The notes beneath the pieces were generated by a model. It had not been told where the DNA came from, ran no database searches, and worked only from the letters and a program-made list of their open reading frames with translations. DNA of 64,000 nucleotides from CAYREX01 sp964423505 (lineage in GTDB: Bacteria > Fermentibacterota > Fermentibacteria > Fermentibacterales > JCC-6). This document shows, one piece after another, positions 32,958-41,691 of this stretch. Within the stretch, counting starts at the first letter, position 1. Each line of letters starts with the position of its first letter. The DNA lies in the NCBI GenBank assembly GCA_964423505.1, contig CAYREX010000009.1:43708-107707 (forward strand), given 5' to 3'. A program made the position numbers and the translations under genes.

Positions 32958-34036
32958 GCGCCGGCGGCTCCTCCGTCGCCCTGAAGTGCCCCTCCTGCGC
33001 CGGTCCGCTATCCGTCCGGGAGGGGGACACGCACACCGTATGCCCCAGCTGCGGGAGCAGCCTCCTGATGAGCGGTGCGGTCAGGAGGTACGTCCTGCCG
33101 GAGAATGTCGGGGGCACCGCCGCCCTCCGCTCGGTGAGGAGGGAGCTGGAGAAGGGCGATCGGAAGCTCCTGCCGTCCACCCGGGTGAAGCACCCCATGC
33201 TGTACTACGTGCCCTTCTGGCACTGCACCGCCCAGGTGAACGGATACGTTCTGGGGGTGGAGCCGGAGTACAAGGAGAAGAAGGTGGCCGTAGTCACCGA
33301 CTCCGAGGGAGGGGGCCCCTCCGGCTACGCGGTCACCCCCACCAGGACGGTTAGGACCAGGACCGGGTCGAAGGCCGTCGAGAGGGAGATACAGATATCC
33401 GGCAGCGTGAACGTCAGCGGGGCGGACCTCGAGCCGCTCGGCATACCCTCCCTCTCGGCCGACGCCCAGCTCGCCCTCTCCGGGATGGACATACAGAGGA
33501 ACGAGCTGCCGGAGGGCCTGGAGGTCCTGGAGGACGAGAGCGGGAGGGAGGGGGTCTTCGTCGACCCGGTTGTCCCCCTGACGGAGGCGCGCAGGCAGAC
33601 CGCCAGCTACCTGGGCAGGCTCGGCTCAGGCATCGGCAGCGGACTCGAGCAGAGGTGGGACTACGTCGTCATCACCGGCCACAGGGACTCGCTGGTCTAC
33701 TACCCTCTCTGGGTGGTCGGATTCCAGACCCGCGGCCGCGACTACCAGGCGGTGGTGGACGGGAGGTCCGGCTCCGTGCTCCGGGGGCGGTTCCCCGGCA
33801 GCGCCCGGGACAGGGGCATCCTCTCGGCGGCGACCGCCGCCCTCTGGGCGGGTGTCCTCCCCTTCGCCACCGACGCGCTCCTCAGCTGGGACATGGCATA
33901 CACCAACGCCGATGGCGAGAGGCGAAGCTGCCTGCCCGCCTTCCTCATCGCCATAGGCGCCCTGGGATACGGCACGTACCGGTTCATGGGCATACTGGAC
34001 GGCCTCCGCGGCTCGGGAAGCGACAGGGTAGTCTGA
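32954..34036 (+). CDS. Zinc-ribbon membrane protein 2 of three
   Basis: A 360-residue protein: N-terminal zinc ribbon (CPSCAGPL and CPSCGSSL), then a beta-rich domain opening with MLYYVPFWHCTAQVNGYVLG, a second copy of similar sense (SLVYYPLWVVGFQTRGRDYQ), and two membrane helices near residues 290-350. The duplicated YxPxW motif suggests two related beta-barrel or sandwich units. Its ATG overlaps the preceding stop (ATGA) and its stop shares one base with the next start (TGATG). No known family is assigned. Confidence 0.7.
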   Translation: MSAGGSSVALKCPSCAGPLSVREGDTHTVCPSCGSSLLMSGAVRRYVLPENVGGTAALRSVRRELEKGDRKLLPSTRVKHPMLYYVPFWHCTAQVNGYVLGVEPEYKEKKVAVVTDSEGGGPSGYAVTPTRTVRTRTGSKAVEREIQISGSVNVSGADLEPLGIPSLSADAQLALSGMDIQRNELPEGLEVLEDESGREGVFVDPVVPLTEARRQTASYLGRLGSGIGSGLEQRWDYVVITGHRDSLVYYPLWVVGFQTRGRDYQAVVDGRSGSVLRGRFPGSARDRGILSAATAALWAGVLPFATDALLSWDMAYTNADGERRSCLPAFLIAIGALGYGTYRFMGILDGLRGSGSDRVV

Positions 34037-34713
34037 TGGAGAGGCCTATGGTCACCACTCTCAGGTGCGGCAACTGCGGCAGCGACCTGCACGGCCTCCC
34101 CACGGACCTCGTCTTCCTCTGCCCCTCCTGCGGGCGGTGCTGGGTCTCCTCGGACCGGCTGTCCCCGATGGACGTCAGGGTCGGCCCGGTGGGCTCGGGC
34201 AGCATCCCCATGCCGTTCTGGGAGGTCGAGGCAACGGTCGACCTCAGGCGGCGGGTCTCCAGACGTGAGGCGGCCGATGCCTACGTCGACGGACCGCGGG
34301 ATTTCGACGGCTTCGAGAGGGAGCTTGTCGACATAACCCTGGATCCCTTCGACAGCGTCCTGGTCTTTCCCGCCTTCGTGACCAGCCTGGTGCTGACCGC
34401 CGGCGTGGGGCTCAGCGGGCGCAGGATACCGGCCTCCGACGCCACGGAGCCGCCGAAGCTGGTGGGCGGCGCGGTCGGTCCGGAGGACGCCCTGCTCCTC
34501 GCCGAGGGCGTGGCCGTGGGGATGGAGGTCGCCGACTCCGACTATCTCGCGTTCCTCGACCTCTCCCTCCAGGTGAGGTCCCTGAGGCTCCTTGTCCTGG
34601 GCTGCACTCCCGGGAGGCACTTCCTGGAGGTGGACGGCACGGAGGTGAGCCTCCCCTACACCTCCATGCGCGACAGCACGGAGATACTCCGGGCCCACGG
34701 GATGGGGGAGTGA
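34036..34713 (+). CDS. Zinc-ribbon protein 3 of three
   Basis: A 225-residue soluble protein starting with a zinc ribbon (CGNCGSDL and CPSCGRCW), then SIPMPFWEVEATVDLRRRVS, which echoes the PFW motif of the second protein, and an alpha/beta remainder without membrane helices. The three ribbon genes thus share one architecture and look like diverged paralogues. The start at 34036 (TGATG) is dictated by coupling; an internal ATG at residue 5 is possible. Function unknown; a promoter for yebC follows its stop. Confidence 0.68.
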   Translation: MERPMVTTLRCGNCGSDLHGLPTDLVFLCPSCGRCWVSSDRLSPMDVRVGPVGSGSIPMPFWEVEATVDLRRRVSRREAADAYVDGPRDFDGFERELVDITLDPFDSVLVFPAFVTSLVLTAGVGLSGRRIPASDATEPPKLVGGAVGPEDALLLAEGVAVGMEVADSDYLAFLDLSLQVRSLRLLVLGCTPGRHFLEVDGTEVSLPYTSMRDSTEILRAHGMGE

Positions 34714-34722
34714 GCCGGCTTC

Positions 34723-34751
34723 TTGACCCCCGGAGGCACCTCGCCTAGAGT
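34723..34751 (+). promoter_or_regulatory. Promoter TTGACC-N17-TAGAGT for yebC-ruvCAB-queH
   Basis: TTGACC (34723-34728) and TAGAGT (34746-34751) are 17 nt apart, starting 10 nt after the preceding stop codon. Transcription would begin about 45 nt before yebC, separating the DNA-repair operon from the zinc-ribbon genes. Confidence 0.72.
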
Positions 34752-34803
34752 AACCCCCTGAGAGATCAACGCGCTCTGGATGCTCGACGAGAGGGAGCTG
34801 CAG

Positions 34804-35520
34804 ATGTCGGGACACAACAAGTGGAGCTCGATCAAGCACAAGAAGGGCAAGGCGGACGCCGCCCGGGGACGCCTGTTCAGCAGGCTCGTTAAGGAGATTA
34901 CCGTCGCCGCCAGGGAGGGCGGCGGGAACCCCGAGTCGAATCCCAGGCTCAGGCTCGCCATTGATACCGCGAGGGCCAGCAACATGCCGGCGGACAACAT
35001 AGACAGGGCCATCAAGCGGGGAACCGGAGAGCTGGAGGGGGTCACCTACGAGGAGATGGCCTACGAGGCGTACGGGCCCGGCGGCGTGGCCATCATCATC
35101 GAGGTCCTCACTGACAACAGGAACAGGACCGCGGCGGAGATAAGGCACCTGCTCTCCAAGCACGGCGGACACCTCGGCTCGAGGAACAGCGTGGCATACA
35201 TGTTCAACATGGTGGGACAGATAACGGTCGACGCCGACCGCCACACAGAGGAGGAGGTGCTGGAGGCGGGGCTGGAGAACGGCCTGGAGGACGTCACCAC
35301 CCAGGACGGCGTCGTCTTCGCCATAACCTCCACTTCGGACGTCTTCCAGGTGAGCGGCGCCCTGAAGGAGGCCGGCATCGAGGTCGAGCAGGCGCAGGTC
35401 ACCAAGGTCCCGGACAACTGGGTCACCCTGGACGAGAAGACCGAGGAGCAGGCGCTCAGGCTTCTCGAGGCGCTGGAGGAGCACGACGACGTCCAGGCGG
35501 TCCACGCCAACCTGAAGTGA
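34804..35520 (+). CDS. yebC: YebC/PmpR-family regulator
   Basis: A 238-residue protein of the YebC/TACO1 family, thought to act in translation of difficult sequences or as a DNA-binding regulator. The opening SGHNKWSSIKHKKGKADAARG and the following FSRLVKEITVAAREGG, YEAYGPGGVAIIIEVLTDNRNRT and VPDNWVTLDEK are family hallmarks; three-domain length is normal. ATG 34804 follows GAGGGAG and begins with the canonical MSGHNKW; an in-frame ATG at 34780 adds eight non-conserved residues. Location upstream of ruvC is a common bacterial arrangement. Confidence 0.95.
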   Translation: MSGHNKWSSIKHKKGKADAARGRLFSRLVKEITVAAREGGGNPESNPRLRLAIDTARASNMPADNIDRAIKRGTGELEGVTYEEMAYEAYGPGGVAIIIEVLTDNRNRTAAEIRHLLSKHGGHLGSRNSVAYMFNMVGQITVDADRHTEEEVLEAGLENGLEDVTTQDGVVFAITSTSDVFQVSGALKEAGIEVEQAQVTKVPDNWVTLDEKTEEQALRLLEALEEHDDVQAVHANLK

Positions 35521-36035
35521 GTCGAAGCCCCCGCCCCGCGGTCCGCTACCTGGGCGTGGACCCGGGGCTGGGCATCACCGGGTACGGCGTCCTGGAGACC
35601 GGCCCGGAGGGGACGGTCCTGGTCGAGGCGGGTACCCTCAGGACCGACGCGAAGCTGTCGCTGGAGCTGAGGCTGGACGAGCTGTACTCCGGGATCAGGG
35701 AGATCATCGAGGCCACATCGCCGGACGTCCTCGGCCTCGAGGAGGTCTTCTCCCACTACAGGCACCCGGCCACCGCCGTGAAGATGGCCCACGCGAGGGG
35801 GGTGCTCTGCCTCGCCTGCGTACGGAGCGGTCTGAAGCTGGTGTCTCTCCCGGCGTCCAGCATCAAGAAGCTGGTCACCGGCAACGGGAGGGCCAGCAAG
35901 GCCCAGGTGAGAGGGATGGTCGCCCACCTGCTCCGGATAAGTGAGGAGATAAGGCCGGACGACGTCAGCGACGCTCTCGCAGCGGCGCTGGCGGCCATAG
36001 AGAGCGAGAGGCATGCTGGACTCGTTGAGGGGTAG
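35517..36035 (+). CDS. ruvC: Holliday junction endonuclease RuvC
   Basis: A 172-residue resolvase that cuts Holliday junctions after branch migration by RuvAB. Catalytic acids are visible: Asp in GVDPGLGITGYG, Glu in LGLEEVF, and the Asp pair in DDVSDALAAAL. SIKKLVTGNGRASKAQV is the DNA-contacting loop. GTG 35517 overlaps the yebC stop by 4 nt. The end overlaps the ruvA start by 23 nt. Confidence 0.95.
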   Translation: MSRSPRPAVRYLGVDPGLGITGYGVLETGPEGTVLVEAGTLRTDAKLSLELRLDELYSGIREIIEATSPDVLGLEEVFSHYRHPATAVKMAHARGVLCLACVRSGLKLVSLPASSIKKLVTGNGRASKAQVRGMVAHLLRISEEIRPDDVSDALAAALAAIESERHAGLVEG

Positions 36036-36609
36036 GGTCGAGGCGGTCGGCGAGGAGCACGTTCTCCTGCGGGTCGGCCCGGCGGTAATGCGGCTGCTGG
36101 TGCCCTCCTACTTCCTGAGGCGGCTCGACCCGGGGCGGTCGGTGGAGCTGCCGGTGCATCTCCACCTGCAGATGGAGGGCAACAGGGTCGTTCCCATAGT
36201 GGTTGCATTCCCGACACATGCGGACAGGTCCTTCTTCGAGAGCTTCATCTCCGTCTCCGGCGTCGGCGTGAGGGCGGCGGTCAAGGCGCTGGCCAGGCCA
36301 CCGGCAGAGATAGGCTCGGCCATAGCCGCGGGCGACCACGGATTCCTGACCACTCTTCCCGGCATAGGCGGCAAGAGGTCCAAGCAGATAGTGGCGGGGC
36401 TCCAGGACAGGATGGCCGGCGAGTACGGCCCGGCAGGGGCCGGCGTCCTCACCGGCGGCGCCGCCGGCGAGGCGGCTGCGGTACTCACCCAGCTCGGGCT
36501 CACCAGGACCGAGGCCGAGCAGTGCCTCCGCAGGGCCGTCGACGCCCTGGGCGACGAGGCCGACGCCTCCGAGCTGGTCAGGGAGGCCATGAGGGGGAGG
36601 GGCGGCTGA
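36013..36609 (+). CDS. ruvA: Holliday junction DNA helicase subunit RuvA
   Basis: A 198-residue subunit that binds the four-way junction and loads RuvB. Domain I is an OB fold with LLVPSYFLRRLDPG; domain II has two helix-hairpin-helix motifs (ISVSGVGVRAAVKAL and LTTLPGIGGKRSKQIV); domain III (residues 150-195) contacts RuvB and keeps LTQLGLTRTEAEQCLRRAV. The start lies within ruvC and the stop shares one base with the ruvB ATG. Confidence 0.95.
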   Translation: MLDSLRGRVEAVGEEHVLLRVGPAVMRLLVPSYFLRRLDPGRSVELPVHLHLQMEGNRVVPIVVAFPTHADRSFFESFISVSGVGVRAAVKALARPPAEIGSAIAAGDHGFLTTLPGIGGKRSKQIVAGLQDRMAGEYGPAGAGVLTGGAAGEAAAVLTQLGLTRTEAEQCLRRAVDALGDEADASELVREAMRGRGG

Positions 36610-37628
36610 TGGAGAGGGAGAGGATACTCTCCGGCGAGTCCCAGGGCGGGGAGGAGCAGGTACTGACCTCCCTCAGGCCGAAGTCGCTCTCGGAGTACGT
36701 CGGCCAGGAGGGGTTGATCCAGAACCTCTCCATCGCGATCAGGGCGGCGCTGGAGCGGGGTGAGCCTCTGGACCACGTGCTGTTCCACGGCCCCCCCGGC
36801 CTCGGCAAGACCACGCTGGCCCACGTGATATCCACCGAGATGGACGCCGAGTTCACCGGAACCTCCGGTCCGGCCCTGGAGAGGGCGGCGGACCTGGTGG
36901 GCATACTGACCAACATGCGGGAATCGGGTATCCTGTTCATAGACGAGATACACCGCCTGCCCAGGGTGGTGGAGGAATACCTGTACCCGGCGATGGAGGA
37001 TTTCAGGATAGACTTCGTGATAGACCCGGGGCCGCACGCCAGGACGCTGAAGCTCGACCTGGCCAGGTTCACCATCATAGGGGCGACCACCAGGGCCGGG
37101 CTGATAACGGGTCCGTTGAGGGACCGTTTCGGGCTCTCGATGCACCTGGACTTCTACAGTACCGACGAGCTCTCCACGATAGTCTCCCGGTCGGCAGGCC
37201 TGCTGGGCGTGGAGCTGACGCCCGGGGGGGCCGGCACCGTCGCCGGCAGGGCCAGGGGCACTCCGAGGATAGCCAACAGGCTGCTCAAGCGGGTCAGGGA
37301 CTACGCACAGGTCGAGCAGCGGGAGGTGGTGGACGAGAGGACCGCCGTGGAGGCGCTCGACCTGCACGGAGTGGACGAGGCGGGACTGGACGACCTGGAC
37401 AGGCGCTACCTCGAGGTCATCATCAGGCAGTACTCCGGGGGGCCCGTGGGGATCTCGGCCCTGGCCGCCACGCTGAACGAGGAGCAGGACACGCTGATAG
37501 ACGTCGTGGAGCCCTTCCTGCTGTCGGCCGGCTTCCTCAACAGGACCAGCAGGGGCAGGATGGCGACGGCGGTGGCCGTCCGGCACCTGGGTCTTTCGGA
37601 CGCCTGCAGCTGGGAGCTCCCCCTTTGA
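36609..37628 (+). CDS. ruvB: Holliday junction branch-migration motor RuvB
   Basis: A 339-residue AAA+ ATPase that drives branch migration with RuvA. Walker A is HGPPGLGKTT, Walker B ILFIDEIHRL, sensor I GATTRAG, and the arginine finger sits in GPLRDRFG; the beta-hairpin and winged-helix C-terminal domain (YLEVIIRQYSGGPVGISALA) are complete. ATG 36609 in TGATG after ruvA implies coupled translation. The stop overlaps the queH TTG. Confidence 0.96.
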   Translation: MERERILSGESQGGEEQVLTSLRPKSLSEYVGQEGLIQNLSIAIRAALERGEPLDHVLFHGPPGLGKTTLAHVISTEMDAEFTGTSGPALERAADLVGILTNMRESGILFIDEIHRLPRVVEEYLYPAMEDFRIDFVIDPGPHARTLKLDLARFTIIGATTRAGLITGPLRDRFGLSMHLDFYSTDELSTIVSRSAGLLGVELTPGGAGTVAGRARGTPRIANRLLKRVRDYAQVEQREVVDERTAVEALDLHGVDEAGLDDLDRRYLEVIIRQYSGGPVGISALAATLNEEQDTLIDVVEPFLLSAGFLNRTSRGRMATAVAVRHLGLSDACSWELPL

Positions 37629-38188
37629 GAGACGGCGGCCCCATGCTGCTGCACGCCTGCTGCGGACCGTGCGCCACGGTGGTCCTGGAACGGCTGGAGT
37701 CAATCGGATGGGAGCCGACGGCGCTCTTCCACAACCCGAACATCCACCCCTGGAAGGAGAGGGAGAGGAGGCTACAGGCCCTTCGGGACCTCTGCTGCGC
37801 ACGGGGTACCGACCTCCTCGTCGACGACGATTACCCGCTGGAGGAGAACCTCCGTATGCTGCTCTCCGCCGGGAGCCGCTGCCTTGCGTGCTTCCGGGAG
37901 AGGCTGGGCGCCACCGCCGCCAGGGCGGCCTCGATGGGCTTCCCGGCCTTCTCCACGACCCTGTCGGTCAGCCCCTACCAGGACCACCGGCTCATCGTGA
38001 GGGCCGGAGAGGAGGCCGCCTCGGCCAGCGGCGTGAGCTTCGTCTACCACGACCACAGGCCCGGCTACCGGGAGTCCATCGCGGTCTCCAGGGAGATGGG
38101 CCTCTACAGGCAGCCCTACTGCGGATGCGTGATGAGCGAGAGGGAGCGGTACCTCGGCGTGGCCCCTCCCGGGGCCACCGATGCCTGA
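37625..38188 (+). CDS. queH: Epoxyqueuosine reductase QueH
   Basis: A 187-residue enzyme of the DUF208/QueH family that reduces epoxyqueuosine to queuosine in tRNA using an iron-sulfur cluster and a second metal. The four cysteines are in LHACCGPC, CLACF and YCGCVMSERE; PNIHPWKERERRL follows the first motif as usual. TTG 37625 overlaps the ruvB stop (TTGA); ATG at residue 7 is an alternative. Pairing with ruvCAB is seen in several phyla. No other queuosine gene is in the window. Confidence 0.9.
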   Translation: MRDGGPMLLHACCGPCATVVLERLESIGWEPTALFHNPNIHPWKERERRLQALRDLCCARGTDLLVDDDYPLEENLRMLLSAGSRCLACFRERLGATAARAASMGFPAFSTTLSVSPYQDHRLIVRAGEEAASASGVSFVYHDHRPGYRESIAVSREMGLYRQPYCGCVMSERERYLGVAPPGATDA

Positions 38189-38196
38189 GGCATCCC

Positions 38197-38214
38197 GGGG
38201 GCGGCTGAGCCCCC
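38197..38214. terminator. Weak hairpin between convergent queH and radical SAM genes
   Basis: GGGGGC and GCCCCC form a 6-bp stem with a 6-nt loop just past queH. There is no T-run, so termination is only possible. Confidence 0.35.
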
Positions 38215-38244
38215 ATGCGGAGATGTCCCGCCGCCGATTGCCGG

Positions 38245-39633
38245 TCAGCTCCTCCGGCGGGAAGGCAGGAGATAGGCTGCCGCCCTTGCGAGGAGCCTCG
38301 CTGCCGCGCCGCTCCTGAGAAGGAGCCCGATCACCCTGAGCAGCGGCCCCGGTCTGAGGTAGAAGGAGAGAAAGGCCTTCCGCTGCAGGCGCTTCATCGT
38401 CGGCCTGTCAATGGAATCGGGCGGGGCCGGACAGGCGGTGTTGTGGAAGGCTTCCCAGCCCTCCCCCGGCAGCCGGTTCCCGGAGAGCCAAAGGTCGCCG
38501 TCCTCGGAGCCCGGGATGGGCAGGAAGGAGGAGAACTGCGCCCACTCGATGCCGCTCCTCACGGCGAAGCGTATGGTCTCCCGGACGTCCTCCTCCGTCT
38601 CGCAGGGCATCCCGAGGATGAAGTAGCCGGCGACCGGCAGTCCGTGGTCGTGTATCTGCCTGACCTTCTGCAGTATGCGCTCCTTCGTCACGCCCTTCCT
38701 CACGGCTCTCAGCACCCTGTCCGAGCCGGACTCGATTCCGCAGTGCACGATGTACCAGCCTGCCCTCCTCATCAGCTCCAGCAGCCGGTCGTCCAGGGAG
38801 TCCAGCCTCACCCCGTTCGGCGTGGAGAAGAGCACCGGCAGGTCCCTGGCAAGCGCTTCCTCGCAGAAGGCCGCGGCGTACTCCCGGTCCATCGTGAAGT
38901 TGTCGTCCTCTATGTGTATCTCCCTGACCCCGTACTCCGAGACCAGCAGCTCGATCTCCTCCCATACGAGGGCGAGGGGCCTTCTACGCAGCTTCCTGCC
39001 GGTGATCCTGAAGCCTGCGCAGAATGTGCACCTGAACGGGCACCCCCTCGTGGTGAGTATCGGCGCGTAGGGCTGCCTCCTGAGGACCACGCCGTTCGGA
39101 AGGCCCCTGTAGAGCCCGGGGGGGGCCAGGTGCCATGCAGGAAGGGGGAGCGAGCCGAGGTCATCCACGTGCCTGGGGCTGACCGGTGCCGGCGTCTCCC
39201 TCAGGGCGACCCCCTGTGGCAGCGGCTCTCCCGGTCGCCTCTCCAGCATCTCGAGCGCCGACTCCTCCGCTTCGCCGGCGAAGACGGCGTCGACGCACGG
39301 GAGGTCCTCGAAGGCTGCCGTCCCCCTGCAGGAGGCATGGGGACCGCCCAGCCACACTGGTACGTCTCCGAGGGCCTCCCTGATCCGGGGGAGCTCCGAC
39401 CGGAGCACGTGGACGTCCGAGGTGAACGCCGATACCATGAGCAGATCCGGGCAGGTGCCGGCGACGTCGGCAGTCAGCTCATCACCGTCGTGTCCCGAGA
39501 GGGCCGCGTCCACCAGCGCGACCCGGTGCCCGGCCCTCTCCAGGGCCGCCGCGAGGTAGAGCAGCCCCACGGGGGGGACGAGGTTCGTCCCCGAGCCGCC
39601 GCCTCGGGGCGGGTAAAGGAGGGTGATCCTCAA
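38245..39633 (-). CDS. B12-binding-domain radical SAM protein
   Basis: A 462-residue enzyme: cobalamin-binding domain at residues 1-140 (ITLLYPPRGGGSGTNLVPPVG, then VWLGGPHASC) and a radical SAM barrel with RGCPFRCTFCAGF (CX3CX2C) near residue 200, followed by IHIEDDNFTMD and HCGIESGSD. The C-terminal 90 residues are basic and amphipathic. Such proteins methylate or rearrange lipids, sugars or antibiotics. The cobalamin loop lacks the classical DxHxxG, as in many BchE relatives. TTG 39633 overlaps the stop of the GT39-like gene (TTGA), so the two products probably act on the same surface molecule. Confidence 0.85.
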   Translation of the reverse strand: MRITLLYPPRGGGSGTNLVPPVGLLYLAAALERAGHRVALVDAALSGHDGDELTADVAGTCPDLLMVSAFTSDVHVLRSELPRIREALGDVPVWLGGPHASCRGTAAFEDLPCVDAVFAGEAEESALEMLERRPGEPLPQGVALRETPAPVSPRHVDDLGSLPLPAWHLAPPGLYRGLPNGVVLRRQPYAPILTTRGCPFRCTFCAGFRITGRKLRRRPLALVWEEIELLVSEYGVREIHIEDDNFTMDREYAAAFCEEALARDLPVLFSTPNGVRLDSLDDRLLELMRRAGWYIVHCGIESGSDRVLRAVRKGVTKERILQKVRQIHDHGLPVAGYFILGMPCETEEDVRETIRFAVRSGIEWAQFSSFLPIPGSEDGDLWLSGNRLPGEGWEAFHNTACPAPPDSIDRPTMKRLQRKAFLSFYLRPGPLLRVIGLLLRSGAAARLLARAAAYLLPSRRRS

Positions 39634-41219
39634 TGTCCGCCGCCGGCCTCCGACGGCTCCACCGCGAGGACGTCGGTTGCGAACGGCCCCCTCACGACCT
39701 CCGTCAGCGTTCCGAGCGTGCTGCCCTCCGGCAGGGAGTCCTCGAGGACTGCCCTGAAGCTGCCGTCTATCCTGTTGAAGTGGGGCAGGACCACGATGTA
39801 CCTGGTGGACCGGTCGAGCGGCCCCCAGGCGTCGCCCAGGGACCTCGCCCGGTCGTAGGGCTCTTCGACGTAGCCGAGGCCGGGCCTCTGGAGGTAGTCG
39901 AGCGCGGATACCGGCACGATGACGGAGTCGCCTGTGGCCACCGCCCTCTGAAGGGCCTCCTGCACGCTCTCCTGGAGGTCGAGCCCGGCAAGCGTGGTGT
40001 CCGACTGGTTCCAGTAGGGGACGGAGCCCTGGGTGAGGGATGCGCCCACGATGTAGGCGATGGCGATGGCCGGGACTGCCCTGCGCCCCGCGACTCTGCC
40101 GATGGCGGCCAGCGAGCCGGCGATGATGGCCGGATAGGCGCCCATCACGTAACGCAGCAGGTCGAGCATGGAGTCGGGCGTTATCAGCATTACCATCACG
40201 TGGAACCAGAGCATCATGCCGACCAGGAGGAGCATGGCCGACCAGACGCCGGACGGCACGCGCCTGCGGAGGGCGAGCAGCACCGCCGCGGCCACTGTCA
40301 CCGCGAAGACGTAGACCACCCAGGTCTCCCGCTGCAGGGCCAGCGCCGACAGGAGAAGGCCGAGGGGGAGCACCGCCCACCTGTATCTTCCGAGGGTACG
40401 CCACCCGAGGGCGCAGAGCGAGCCGACCACCAGGAGCCACCTGTAGCTCTCCGCGAGGAGGTGTCCGCCGAAGAGCCATACCCTGAACAGGAACCAGCCC
40501 TCCGGCAGCTCCTCCGGTTGGCCGAGGAAGTTCCTGAACACGAAGTAGCCGTTGACCAGCAGGTTGCCCAGGCCGTTCAACAGGAGCACGAGCAGGGGTG
40601 AGGCCCAGAGGGCAAGCCGCGCCGGGCGTCGCAGACCGGTGTCCCGGAGCTCGATGAGGAAGTACGCTCCCGCCAGCAGGACCGCCTGCTCCCGCATCAT
40701 CACCCCGAGGAAGCAGAGCGCTGCGGCGGCGACGCGCCTGCCCGCGGCGTAGTGGTAGAGCGACCAGGCCACAGCGGCTATCATGGCTGCCTCCGGCAGG
40801 GGACGCATCGCCTGGGTGATGTACAGGGGGGAGGCGAGCAGGGCCAGCGAGGACGCCACGCCCACTACGGTCCCGCCCAGGCTGCTGCCGAGCCTGTACA
40901 TGCCGGCCAGCCCGGCAAAGGTGGCGAAGGCCGGGAGGAGGTGAGCTACCCGGACATGATCGCCCAGCAGGCGCATGAGAAGGGCCCAGAGCCAGAAGAA
41001 CCCGGCAGGGTGGCCCATGGCGCTCTCGCCCTTGCCCTCCCCGCCCGGTATCGGCTGGAGGTCGTGCTCCAGCATCCACCTGGCGCTCCTGTACCCGTAG
41101 CCGTAGGCGTCTCCGTAGATAGGCCTGTCCATCATCAGGACGAACAGCACCGCCGAGAGGATGGCGAGCCCGAGGAGCACCCACCCGTCGGCTCTTTTCC
41201 TCCCGGCGCCGGGGCTCAT
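39630..41219 (-). CDS. GT39-like membrane glycosyltransferase, paralogue A
   Basis: A 529-residue polytopic protein with a soluble C-terminus of about 140 residues. The first outer loop is PIYGDAYGYGYRSARWM, followed by AMGHPAGFFWLWALLMRLLG, a signature shared with two neighbours further along this strand. The REQAVLLAGAYFLIELRD segment fits the GT39/GT83 fold. It lies 10 nt after pyrI with GGAGA at the ribosome site, and is coupled to the B12 radical SAM gene. Donor lipid and acceptor are unknown. Its place behind pyrBI might be accidental or reflect pyrimidine-nucleotide-linked sugar supply. Confidence 0.75.
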   Translation of the reverse strand: MSPGAGRKRADGWVLLGLAILSAVLFVLMMDRPIYGDAYGYGYRSARWMLEHDLQPIPGGEGKGESAMGHPAGFFWLWALLMRLLGDHVRVAHLLPAFATFAGLAGMYRLGSSLGGTVVGVASSLALLASPLYITQAMRPLPEAAMIAAVAWSLYHYAAGRRVAAAALCFLGVMMREQAVLLAGAYFLIELRDTGLRRPARLALWASPLLVLLLNGLGNLLVNGYFVFRNFLGQPEELPEGWFLFRVWLFGGHLLAESYRWLLVVGSLCALGWRTLGRYRWAVLPLGLLLSALALQRETWVVYVFAVTVAAAVLLALRRRVPSGVWSAMLLLVGMMLWFHVMVMLITPDSMLDLLRYVMGAYPAIIAGSLAAIGRVAGRRAVPAIAIAYIVGASLTQGSVPYWNQSDTTLAGLDLQESVQEALQRAVATGDSVIVPVSALDYLQRPGLGYVEEPYDRARSLGDAWGPLDRSTRYIVVLPHFNRIDGSFRAVLEDSLPEGSTLGTLTEVVRGPFATDVLAVEPSEAGGGH

Positions 41220-41229
41220 CGGTCTCCGG

Positions 41230-41691
41230 TCAGGGGGAGCTGAGCAGGTCCGCGTCTACAGGGGTTGTCCGCTCGCAGTAGCGGCACCTGTAGGTGACTG
41301 TGGCCCTCTCCTCCAGCGCGAAGCGCCTTCGGGCCCCGAGGCGGTTGGTGGCGCAGTTCGGGTTGGGGCAGGCCATGACGTCGGATATGGCGGTGGGCAG
41401 TGATATCTTCCTCTTCTCTACCACGCTCCCGCCCTTGATGATGTTTATCGTGGCCTCGGGGGCGATGAGGGCTATCATGTCGGTCTCGGCCCTGGATAGC
41501 TCCCTGTTCTCTATCTTCACTATGTCCTTGCCGCCCGGCAGCTTGCCGGAGCCGAAGCCTATGCCTATGGACATTATGCCCTGGTTCTCGAGGCCGAGTA
41601 TCCGGATGACCTTCAGGGCCATCGGGGTGGGTATGTGGTCTATCACCGTGCCGTTCTCTATCCGGTAGACCTTGTAAGCCCTGTCGTTCAT
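41230..41691 (-). CDS. pyrI: Aspartate carbamoyltransferase regulatory subunit
   Basis: A 153-residue regulatory chain that binds CTP/ATP and holds catalytic trimers together. The allosteric domain shows KVYRIENGTVIDHIP and LENQGIMSIGIGFGSGKLPG; the zinc domain keeps all four cysteines (CPNPNC and CRYC). ATG 41691 overlaps the pyrB stop by 4 nt, giving matched amounts of both chains. Feedback control of pyrimidine synthesis is thus expected. Confidence 0.94.
   Translation of the reverse strand: MNDRAYKVYRIENGTVIDHIPTPMALKVIRILGLENQGIMSIGIGFGSGKLPGGKDIVKIENRELSRAETDMIALIAPEATINIIKGGSVVEKRKISLPTAISDVMACPNPNCATNRLGARRRFALEERATVTYRCRYCERTTPVDADLLSSP

Noticed and set aside
39634..41184. Upstream extension of the B12 radical SAM frame across the GT39-like gene
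   Set aside because: Arg/Pro/Gly-rich shadow text; the radical SAM protein begins at TTG 39633 with its cobalamin domain.
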